This document shows, one piece after another, positions 1-7,090 of a DNA stretch of 11,881 bases. Positions within the stretch are counted from its first letter, which is position 1, and every line of letters begins with the position of its first letter. This DNA comes from JBOGEB01 sp050743125. GTDB lineage: Bacteria > Actinomycetota > Nitriliruptoria > Euzebyales > Egibacteraceae. A model generated the notes under the pieces. It made no database searches. It saw only the letters and a list, made by a program, of their open reading frames with translations, and was not told the DNA's origin. The position numbers and the translations under genes were made by a program. The stretch lies in NCBI GenBank assembly GCA_050743125.1, contig JBOGEB010000136.1:1-11881 (forward strand), in the 5' to 3' direction.

Positions 1-1230
<1,230 letters not shown>

Positions 1231-1400
1231 GAGAGAACTCCCAACGGTTGGCCCGGCCCCCCAGGCTGCCACGGATCGCCGAGCGGGCGCTTGGTCGAAG
1301 GTCCACAGGCGGTAGTTCGGGGTAGGGGCGTCCGCGAGACCGACCAACCCTCGCGGGGGCACGAGACGCGCGACCAGGAACCCACACAGAGATAGGGGTC
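1231..1400 (-). other. glyA 5' leader / divergent intergenic region
   Basis: About 170 bases separate the glyA start from the promoter of the divergent QueC-like gene. The stretch is GC-rich on the glyA (minus) side. It contains small self-complementary pieces such as GTCTCGCGGAC, so a structured 5' leader is possible. I compared it by eye with the ZTP (pfl) and glycine riboswitches, which can precede glyA, and did not find their conserved segments. A minus-strand TTGACA (1407-1402) overlaps the plus-strand -35 box, but no good -10 follows at 17 bases. Confidence 0.35.
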
Positions 1401-1429
1401 TTGTCAAAGGCGTTCGACTTCGTTACCCT
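1401..1429 (+). promoter_or_regulatory. Candidate sigma-70 promoter for the QueC-like gene
   Basis: TTGTCA at 1401-1406 and TACCCT at 1424-1429 are separated by exactly 17 bases. They lie in a locally AT-rich stretch 40 bases before the QueC-like start codon. The -35 box overlaps a TTGACA on the opposite strand (1407-1402), so the two divergent genes could compete for this site. A second -10-like element (TTATAC, 1447-1452) lies closer to the gene but has no clear partner. Confidence 0.5.
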
Positions 1430-1468
1430 GAGTTTCTGCTTTTACCTTATACGTGAGGGAAAAAATCC

Positions 1469-2125
1469 ATGGCCCGCTCCGTTCTGCTCCTGTCTGGTGG
1501 TCCCGACTCGGCCACGCTCGCGTATTGGGCCCGCGCGAACGGGCACGACGACCTCCACGCCCTGTACCTCCGGTGCGGCCATGCCACCGACGAAATGGAG
1601 ATGCGCTGCGCCGATACCGTCGCCGCCAATGTAGGCGCACGCCTGGAAATCATTGACATCAGCCAGATGGTTGCTGGACTCGGCGGGCAGCGTGTGCTCA
1701 TCCACTCAGAATCCAGCATCATGCCGTTCGGAAATGCCATTGTTCTCTCGATGGCCGTGACCTACACGCTCAAGCTACGGGCTTCCTCGATCCTCATCGC
1801 CCTTCATGCGGATGATGCGGCTGAGAGCGTGGAATACCGCCGCCCGTTCATCGACTCGATCGAGTCATTGGCCCGCTCTGCGCATGGCGAAATCACGATC
1901 TCCACTCCCTTCATGGACATGACCAAGACCCAGGTGTTCACGCTTGGCGCCCAGTTGAGTGTGGACTACTCCAAGACCTGGAGTTGCATCCGGCCCGGGC
2001 CATTGCACTGTGGCTGTTGCGGCGCCTGTCGAGCCCGGGCCCGAGCGTTCGAGGCGGCGGGCGCGCCGGACCTCACTACCTACGAGCAGCCGGTAGTCGC
2101 GCTGCAGTCCGTCGCCACACGATGA
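1469..2125 (+). CDS. QueC/ExsB-like PP-loop ATPase (7-cyano-7-deazaguanine synthase family)
   Basis: The protein has 218 residues, normal for QueC, whose members convert 7-carboxy-7-deazaguanine to preQ0 with ATP and ammonia. The N-terminus LLLSGGPDSAT is the PP-loop ATP-binding signature (residues about 6-16). NAIVLSMA matches the QueC motif RNAIFLSIA, and STPFMDMTKTQV matches the conserved APLIDLSKAEI region. The C-terminus WSC..HCGCCGACRARARAF keeps the four-cysteine zinc site (C, then CGxCxxC). The usual substrate-side motif DYSGYPDCR is replaced by DDAAESVEYRR, so the substrate may differ from that of classical QueC. The ATG at 1469 is preceded by GAGGGA at 1455-1460. No queD, queE, queF or TGT gene lies nearby, so this is an orphan here. 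It is followed after 175 bases by an IleRS on the same strand. Fold assignment is firm; exact reaction is not. Confidence 0.85.
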   Translation: MARSVLLLSGGPDSATLAYWARANGHDDLHALYLRCGHATDEMEMRCADTVAANVGARLEIIDISQMVAGLGGQRVLIHSESSIMPFGNAIVLSMAVTYTLKLRASSILIALHADDAAESVEYRRPFIDSIESLARSAHGEITISTPFMDMTKTQVFTLGAQLSVDYSKTWSCIRPGPLHCGCCGACRARARAFEAAGAPDLTTYEQPVVALQSVATR

Positions 2126-2270
2126 TCGCCGGCCGCGAGAGGCCAACCAGCTAGGCTCCATGGAAGCGTTGCACGGGCTGTCGTGTCACCAGCGGAGCGG
2201 ACGGCGGTCACGCTCGCTACCCAGGTCGGGCGGGGCTATCTTACGAGCCTGTGTGTTCGAGAGGTACCGA

Positions 2271-2291
2271 GTGATGCCGACGATCGGATGA
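2271..2291 (+). other. Mini-ORF in frame ahead of the upstream ileS
   Basis: A GAGAGG Shine-Dalgarno-like sequence (2259-2264) precedes GTG ATG CCG ACG ATC GGA TGA, a six- or five-codon ORF containing one isoleucine codon. It lies in the same frame as ileS. Its TGA is 9 bases before the ileS ATG at 2301, and that ATG has no Shine-Dalgarno of its own. It could be a leader peptide giving translational coupling, or the remains of an older ileS start cut off by a stop mutation. The rest of the 2126-2300 gap shows only a weak TATCTT (2237-2242) without a -35 partner. Confidence 0.4.
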
Positions 2292-2300
2292 ACGCGCGTC

Positions 2301-5300
2301 ATGACTAGCCAGCACCAGCCGTATCCCGACGTCGATGCCCAACCGAGCTTTCCGGAGATCGAGCGGAAGATTCTCGAGGTCTGGGAGCGCGAAGGGACAT
2401 TCCGTGCCTCGGTCGAGCAGCGCGAGGGCGACTCAAATGAGTTCGTCTTTTATGATGGTCCGCCATTCGCAAACGGCCTCCCCCACTATGGACATCTCCT
2501 GACGGGATTCGTCAAGGACGCCGTCCCCCGGTACAAGACAATGCGCGGTCGTCGGGTGGAGCGACGTTTCGGCTGGGACTGCCACGGCCTGCCAGCGGAG
2601 ATGGAAACCGAGAAGCAGCTCGGCCTCTCGAGCCGCAAAGAAGTCATGGCCTACGGTGTCGACCGCTTCAACGAGGTCTGCCGCTCGTCGGTCCTGAAGT
2701 ACACCGGCGAATGGCGGGACTACGTCACTCGTCAAGCCCGCTGGGTGGATTTTGAGAACGACTACAAGACGATGGACCAGTCCTACATGGAAAGCGTGCT
2801 TTGGGCGGTCAAAACGCTCTGGGAGCGCGGACTGATCTACGAGGGCCTCAGGGTATTGCCCTACTGCTGGGAGTGTGAGACGCCCTTGTCCAACTTCGAG
2901 ACGAGGTTGGACGACGCGTATCGTGAGCGCGAGGACCCAGCGATCACCGTGTCGTTCCGCCTTCACGTCGAGCCTGGGGAGCCGGACACCAGGATCGTCG
3001 CTTGGACGACCACGCCGTGGACGCTGCCCTCCAACCTCGCGCTCGCCGTCAACCCCAACGAGGACTACGCGGTCCTGGAACGGGAGAGGGGTCGGTACGT
3101 CGTCGCTGCCGCCAGCGCCGACCGGCTCTCGGAAGAGCTGGGCTGGCCAGCACTGCACTCGACCATTCGTGGAGCTGACCTCGCTGGCCGCACCTACGAA
3201 CCGCTGTTCCCCTTCTTCGCGGGCACCGAGAACGCCTTCCGCATCCTGCTCTGGGATTCCGTTGATCCTGGCGACGGCACTGGCGTGGTGCACCTCGCGC
3301 CGGGCTTTGGCGAGGAGGACCAGACCGTGTGCGAAGCCCACGGAATCCCCGTGGTATGCCCGGTCGATGACCAGGGCCGCTTCACCTCGGACGTGCCTGA
3401 CTTCGCGGGTCTCCAAGTCTTCGCAGCGAACCAACCCATCATCCGAGCGCTGAAGGATCGAGACCTGCTCCTGAAGGAGGAGGCGTACCGTCACAGCTAT
3501 CCCCACTGCTGGCGCACCGACACCCCGCTGATCTACCGGGCCGTGAGCTCCTGGTTCGTCCGCGTCACGGCGATCAAGGATCGTCTGCTGGAGTTGAACA
3601 AGAGCATCAACTGGATTCCGTCGCATGTTCGTGACGGGGCGTTCGGGAAATGGCTCGAGAACGCCCGCGACTGGGCCATCAGCCGTAGCCGCTTCTGGGG
3701 CTCACCTATCCCCGTCTGGAAGAGCGACAACCTTGCTTATCCCCGAATCGACGTCTACGGAAGTCTGGATGAACTGGAGCGTGACTTCGGCATTCGCCCC
3801 GAAGATCTGCACCGGCCCGCGATCGACTCCCTGACCAGACCAAACCCTGACGATCCGACCGGCCGTTCAACGATGCGGCGAGTACCGGAGGTCCTCGACT
3901 GCTGGTTCGAGTCGGGATCGATGCCGTTCGCCCAGGTGCACTACCCGTTCGAGCGCCGGGAGTGGTTCGAGGAGCACTTCCCCGCGGATTTCATCGTCGA
4001 GTACATCGGGCAGACCCGAGGGTGGTTCTACACGCTGCACGTCCTCGCGACAGCGCTGTTCGATCAGCCACCCTTCAAGAACTGCGTCGTCCACGGAGTG
4101 GCGCTCGGTGAGGACGGCCGCAAGATGTCCAAGCGGCTCCGCAACTACCCAGACCCGGAGCAGGTGTTTGCCAACCAGGGCGCGGACGCCATGCGCTGGT
4201 TCCTGCTGTCGTCTCCGATCCTGCACGGCCAGAATCTCGTCGTGCACATCGACGGGATCGACGACGTCGTTCGACAGGTCCTCAAGCCGATCTGGAACTC
4301 GTGGCACTTCTTCAGCCTGTACGCAAACGTGGACGGCGTCGAGGCTACGTGGCGAACGGATGCGACGAACCCGCTCGACCGCTACATCCTGGCGAAAGCA
4401 CGGCGGTTGGTGGCCGAGGTCACCGAGCGCATGGACGCCTACGACCTCTACCGTGCCTGCGAGGCGATCCCTGGCTTTCTCGATGCCCTCAACAACTGGT
4501 ACATCCGCCGCAGCCGCGACCGCTTCTGGAAGACTGATCGCGATCAGGGCAAGATCGACGCCTACGACACCCTGTTCACAGTGCTGGATGTCCTTTGTCG
4601 AGTGGCGGCGCCGCTCCTGCCGCTGCTCACGGAGGCGATCTACCGGGGGCTGCACGCAGGGCGGAGCGTGCACCTGGCAGGCTGGCCTGACAGCGACGAG
4701 CTGCCCGACGACCTTGGGTTGGTCTCGGCCGTCGACCATGTCCGCGAGGTCTGCTCGGCCGCACTCGCGGTGCGGACGCAGAACAACCTGCGGGTGCGCC
4801 TTCCGCTGCGGTCGCTGACGGTCGTCTCGCCGGATACACGGCACTTGGAGTCGTTCACCTCGCTCATTGCCGAGGAACTCAACGTCAAGACCGTCCGTTT
4901 CAGCTCGGACGTGGAGCAGTTCGGGCAGTTCGTGCTCCAGGTCAAGCCGTCCGTCGTGGGACCGAGGTTAGGGCAAGCGACCCAGCACATCCTGGCCGAA
5001 GCTCGCCGCGGAGCGTGGTCGTTACAGGACGGCGGAACCGTGGCCATCGCCGGGAGTGAGCTCCGGCCAGAGGAGTTCGAGCTGCGGTTTGTGCCGCGTG
5101 ACGAGCGGGCGAGCAGGGCGCTTCCAGGAGGGCAGGAGCTGGTGGTCCTGGACCTCGAGGTCACACCGGATTTGCTTGCAGAGGGCCTCGCCAGGGACGT
5201 CGTGCGCGTCGTCCAGACTGCTCGCAAGCAGGCTGATCTGAAGGTGGACGACCGTATCCGTCTCACCCTCGATGTGCCCGGGGACGTCGCCAAGGCGGTC

Positions 5301-5459
5301 GAACGCTATCGGCGCTACGTCATGGAGCAGACACTGGCGCGCGACCTGGTGCTTGCTGTGCCCGTAGCGAACTCCTACCGATTCCAGCTGCCGGACGGGC
5401 AGGAGGTGCAGATCGGGCTGCACGTCGTCGAGCCAGCCCAGACAGTCCCGGCTGACTAG
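2301..5459 (+). CDS. ileS: Isoleucyl-tRNA synthetase, eukaryote-like/Mycobacterium-like type (HYGH)
   Basis: This class I aminoacyl-tRNA synthetase of 1052 residues charges tRNA-Ile with isoleucine and clears misactivated valine in its CP1 editing domain. The HIGH motif is PHYGHLLTG (HYGH at 62-65), followed by RRFGWDCHGLPAE. The editing domain shows AWTTTPWTLPSN near 234 and GTGVVHLAPGFGEED with the conserved Asp near 340. GQTRGWFYTLH is near 570, and the KMSKS loop reads GRKMSKRLRNYPDP (608-612). NNWYIRRSRDRFWK marks the anticodon-binding region. The N-terminal half is strikingly like the M. tuberculosis enzyme, placing it in the IleRS2-like branch, which is generally less sensitive to mupirocin. 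An in-frame TGA at 2289-2291 rules out any earlier start, and no Shine-Dalgarno precedes 2301. It forms an operon with the methyltransferase 12 bases downstream. GC looks lower than in the flanking glyA and downstream ileS, consistent with transfer. Confidence 0.95.
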   Translation: MTSQHQPYPDVDAQPSFPEIERKILEVWEREGTFRASVEQREGDSNEFVFYDGPPFANGLPHYGHLLTGFVKDAVPRYKTMRGRRVERRFGWDCHGLPAEMETEKQLGLSSRKEVMAYGVDRFNEVCRSSVLKYTGEWRDYVTRQARWVDFENDYKTMDQSYMESVLWAVKTLWERGLIYEGLRVLPYCWECETPLSNFETRLDDAYREREDPAITVSFRLHVEPGEPDTRIVAWTTTPWTLPSNLALAVNPNEDYAVLERERGRYVVAAASADRLSEELGWPALHSTIRGADLAGRTYEPLFPFFAGTENAFRILLWDSVDPGDGTGVVHLAPGFGEEDQTVCEAHGIPVVCPVDDQGRFTSDVPDFAGLQVFAANQPIIRALKDRDLLLKEEAYRHSYPHCWRTDTPLIYRAVSSWFVRVTAIKDRLLELNKSINWIPSHVRDGAFGKWLENARDWAISRSRFWGSPIPVWKSDNLAYPRIDVYGSLDELERDFGIRPEDLHRPAIDSLTRPNPDDPTGRSTMRRVPEVLDCWFESGSMPFAQVHYPFERREWFEEHFPADFIVEYIGQTRGWFYTLHVLATALFDQPPFKNCVVHGVALGEDGRKMSKRLRNYPDPEQVFANQGADAMRWFLLSSPILHGQNLVVHIDGIDDVVRQVLKPIWNSWHFFSLYANVDGVEATWRTDATNPLDRYILAKARRLVAEVTERMDAYDLYRACEAIPGFLDALNNWYIRRSRDRFWKTDRDQGKIDAYDTLFTVLDVLCRVAAPLLPLLTEAIYRGLHAGRSVHLAGWPDSDELPDDLGLVSAVDHVREVCSAALAVRTQNNLRVRLPLRSLTVVSPDTRHLESFTSLIAEELNVKTVRFSSDVEQFGQFVLQVKPSVVGPRLGQATQHILAEARRGAWSLQDGGTVAIAGSELRPEEFELRFVPRDERASRALPGGQELVVLDLEVTPDLLAEGLARDVVRVVQTARKQADLKVDDRIRLTLDVPGDVAKAVERYRRYVMEQTLARDLVLAVPVANSYRFQLPDGQEVQIGLHVVEPAQTVPAD

Positions 5460-5471
5460 AGGGAAGGCCGG

Positions 5472-6365
5472 GTGGCAGCGGAGCGCTATCGATCTCCTTA
5501 CGCCGACGCCCTGCTCTACGAGCAGACGCGCCCGCGTTACCAGTGGGACGTCGGCTCGGAGGAGGTGTTCGTCTCCCAGCGCCTACGGTCGCTGCGAGGT
5601 GAAGCCGACCCCTGGGTACAGGCCCTCGAGCTGGGCTGCGGGACCGGCCGGTTCACGAGCATCCTGGCAACCCATGCCGCTCACGTGCACGCGACCGACC
5701 CCTCTCCCGGGATGATCGAGTACTGCCGTGCGTCGCTGCCGCACCTCACCAACTGCCGGTTCCACCTGGCGGCCGCCGAAACAGCGATTGCTGCTGAGCA
5801 GTTTGTCGGGTGCGACCTCGTAGCGGCGTTCTGGAGCATCACGTATCCCCTGCAGGCGCTGTTCGAACTCGAGGTCGACGCGGAGGGGCGCGTGCAGCAG
5901 CGCGTGCCGAACGAGGTGGGCTATGCGCGCGTACAGCGATTCCTCAAGGCGTTCTTCCAGCCGGGCCGTACCTATGTCGCGCTCGCCTTCGACCCGTCCT
6001 CCGTCGAGCAGCGTTGGGTGACCGCACAGTGGACACAGATCGGCGACTTCCCCGGCGGCTCCCGCGAGGCGCTGCTGGACCTTCTCTTCTGGCACCTGTT
6101 CGGCTTACGCACAGGCGGAGCCACCGTGAACGTGCGCCGCGTCAGGGGGCACCTCGTCTGCCAGGACGAGATCGATCTGGAGCGCGTCTTCCTCGTCCAT
6201 CACCTCCGAGGTCTCGTTCCGGCGGCCCGCGGCCGAGACTGGTTACGCGCCAGGCTCTTGCAGGACATGCGGGAACTTCGGCTTCCTTCGGGCGGCTATC
6301 GCGTTCCCGCCGGGATGCACCTCATCGAGGCCATGGTTCCTGCACGCACCAACCCGCGTTCCTGA
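5472..6365 (+). CDS. Class I SAM-dependent methyltransferase, unknown substrate
   Basis: The protein has 297 residues. The Rossmann SAM-binding motif I is ALELGCGTGRF (residues 51-61), followed by HATDPSPGMIEYC (73-85), the post-I acidic and motif II region. The C-terminal two-thirds (VAAFWSITYPLQALFELE onward) has no motif that tells me the substrate; tRNA, a protein or a small metabolite are all open. The start is a GTG at 5472 with AGGGAAGG (5460-5467) just before it. It lies 12 bases after the ileS stop, so co-translation with that synthetase is likely. The segment coding for residues about 101-297 is duplicated almost perfectly at 10911-11506. The pairing with an IleRS suggests a related role, for example on tRNA-Ile or in a resistance or metabolite pathway, but that is inference only. 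Confidence 0.85.
   Translation: MAAERYRSPYADALLYEQTRPRYQWDVGSEEVFVSQRLRSLRGEADPWVQALELGCGTGRFTSILATHAAHVHATDPSPGMIEYCRASLPHLTNCRFHLAAAETAIAAEQFVGCDLVAAFWSITYPLQALFELEVDAEGRVQQRVPNEVGYARVQRFLKAFFQPGRTYVALAFDPSSVEQRWVTAQWTQIGDFPGGSREALLDLLFWHLFGLRTGGATVNVRRVRGHLVCQDEIDLERVFLVHHLRGLVPAARGRDWLRARLLQDMRELRLPSGGYRVPAGMHLIEAMVPARTNPRS
5770..6365 (+). repeat. 596-base direct repeat, copy 1 (in intact methyltransferase)
   Basis: Bases 5770-6365 are repeated in the same orientation at 10911-11506, a constant offset of 5141. I found only three mismatches: 5858 G/A (synonymous), 6353 C/T and 6358 G/C (Arg to Pro). Similarity begins at CGGCCGCCGAAACAGCG and ends exactly at the TGA stop, with unrelated sequence after it in both places. 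Confidence 0.95.
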
Positions 6366-7027
6366 GCGCCCTGCGGTGCGGCGGCCGGCGACGTCCTTGC
6401 CGTAGACGTTCGGTTCGACAACGCGGCGTCCGACACGAGGCCCGGCCGGTTCACCGACGCGTTCGGCTGGCTGCACGGGCTGAAGACTGCCGAGGCGAAC
6501 AGCTCGAGCGCTTGGATCTGCGCCCGCGTGAGCGGCAGCTCGGGGTTGTTGGGCCGTGGGGAGATCTCGGCCGCTTCCCAGAGGTGCGCGCGGATGCTCG
6601 TCGCGACGCCGATCGTGCGTCCTGCGGCGTGCAGCATGGGGAGAAGCCGGCTCGCATCAAAGAGATAGACGGACTCGATCACGAGGGGCCGGACCGATCC
6701 TCGCGACGAGGCCGCGGCTGACCTCCGGCCCGTCATCACCAGGTAGTAGTCGAGGTAGGGGTGCTCCGAGATGTCGAGGATCCCCTCACGTTTGCCGTAC
6801 CACTTGACGTTGACGGTCCGGCCCTCAAGGGAGCCGGAGGCGAACCGTCCGTCGATCCCCTTCGCGGCGGCGGAGTGCTCCAGCATGAGATCGAAGACCT
6901 GGGCAGCGATCCACTCGCCGAGATGTCCGGTGGTCATCGGCCGGTCCATGACCACACCGAGCTCCGCGTCGATCTCGTTGCGTCGGGCGACGAAGCGGGC
7001 GACCCGCTCGAGCGCTCTGCTGTCCAT
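6296..7027 (-). CDS. Conserved-looking protein of unknown function with replaced C-terminus
   Basis: An ATG at 7027 opens a 243-residue frame on the minus strand. Residues 1 to about 182, ending ALELFASAVF near base 6482, look like real protein. They include GHLGEWIAAQVFDLML near 34-49, then KGIDGRF and TVNVKWYGKREGILDI (56-86), LDYYLVMTG and PLVIESVYLFDASRLL. The acidic residue plus VNVK pattern recalls PD-(D/E)xK-like folds, but I do not recognise the family with certainty. The last ~61 residues are antisense to the ileS fragment and to the 3' end of the methyltransferase, so the native end has been lost or fused. A -10-like TACGGT (7040-7035) lies 7 bases before the ATG with no Shine-Dalgarno, indicating a leaderless transcript. 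It is divergent from the downstream ileS. Function unknown. Confidence 0.65.
   Translation of the reverse strand: MDSRALERVARFVARRNEIDAELGVVMDRPMTTGHLGEWIAAQVFDLMLEHSAAAKGIDGRFASGSLEGRTVNVKWYGKREGILDISEHPYLDYYLVMTGRRSAAASSRGSVRPLVIESVYLFDASRLLPMLHAAGRTIGVATSIRAHLWEAAEISPRPNNPELPLTRAQIQALELFASAVFSPCSQPNASVNRPGLVSDAALSNRTSTARTSPAAAPQGAQERGLVRAGTMASMRCIPAGTR
6443..6496 (+). pseudogene. ileS gene fragment 1 (GVHH-type IleRS editing-domain piece)
   Basis: These 54 bases align without gaps to 8158-8211 of the downstream ileS, with four mismatches. The first 30 bases are identical. Translated in the ileS frame the piece reads GRFTDAFGWLHGLKTAEA, against GRFTDAFGWLHGLQTAEA in the intact gene. Most differences fall at third codon positions, so the fragment probably came from a diverged but functional ileS allele, not from a recent copy of the local one. 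It sits 77 bases after the methyltransferase stop; I see nothing recognisable in 6366-6442. Confidence 0.8.
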
Positions 7028-7034
7028 GCCCGGC

Positions 7035-7040
7035 ACCGTA
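7035..7040 (-). promoter_or_regulatory. Leaderless -10 box of the unknown minus-strand gene
   Basis: Read on the minus strand, TACGGT fits TANNNT and is followed by 7 bases and then the ATG at 7027. That spacing puts transcription start at the start codon. No Shine-Dalgarno is present. Confidence 0.45.
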
Positions 7041-7058
7041 GCCGAACGTGCGCGGCCA

Positions 7059-7071
7059 GGGGCAGTGCCCC
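7059..7071. promoter_or_regulatory. Short perfect inverted repeat between divergent promoters
   Basis: GGGGCAGTGCCCC is a perfect 5-base inverted repeat with a 3-base centre. It lies immediately upstream of the ileS -10 box and between two divergent leaderless promoters, where an operator would be placed. The arms are short and GC-only, so chance occurrence in this high-GC sequence is a real alternative. Confidence 0.3.
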
Positions 7072-7077
7072 CAGCAA

Positions 7078-7083
7078 TAGACT
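7078..7083 (+). promoter_or_regulatory. Leaderless -10 box of the downstream ileS
   Basis: TAGACT matches TANNNT and lies exactly 7 bases before the ATG at 7091. No Shine-Dalgarno lies between them, so the transcript probably begins at the start codon. No clear -35 is seen (GCCAGG at the expected position). Confidence 0.55.
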
Positions 7084-7090
7084 GTTCGCC

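Noticed and set aside
1231..1400. ZTP (pfl) or glycine riboswitch upstream of glyA
   Set aside because: The conserved GGGGAGC and CCGCCUGGGC segments of ZTP aptamers, and the glycine aptamer core, were not found on the glyA strand.
2122..2150. Terminator after the QueC-like gene
   Set aside because: GGCC-GCGAGA-GGCC gives only a four-base stem and no T-run follows.
2126..2300. T-box riboswitch upstream of ileS
   Set aside because: GAGAGGTACCGAG faintly recalls the T-box core AGGGTGGTACCGCG, but the TGG bulge is missing and no stem I or specifier loop could be made out.
2433..3626. 397-codon minus-strand open frame (also 3867-4844 minus)
   Set aside because: Both are antisense to the upstream IleRS, which is conserved along its full length; long antisense frames are expected at this GC content.
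1469..6365. Queuosine or deazaguanine DNA-modification cluster
   Set aside because: Only a QueC-like gene is present; there is no QueD, QueE, GTP cyclohydrolase, QueF, TGT or Dpd-type gene in the window.
6761..7090. N-terminal extension of the downstream IleRS by 110 codons
   Set aside because: The extension is antisense to the divergent gene, and the protein family begins near the ATG at 7091, which has its own -10 box.
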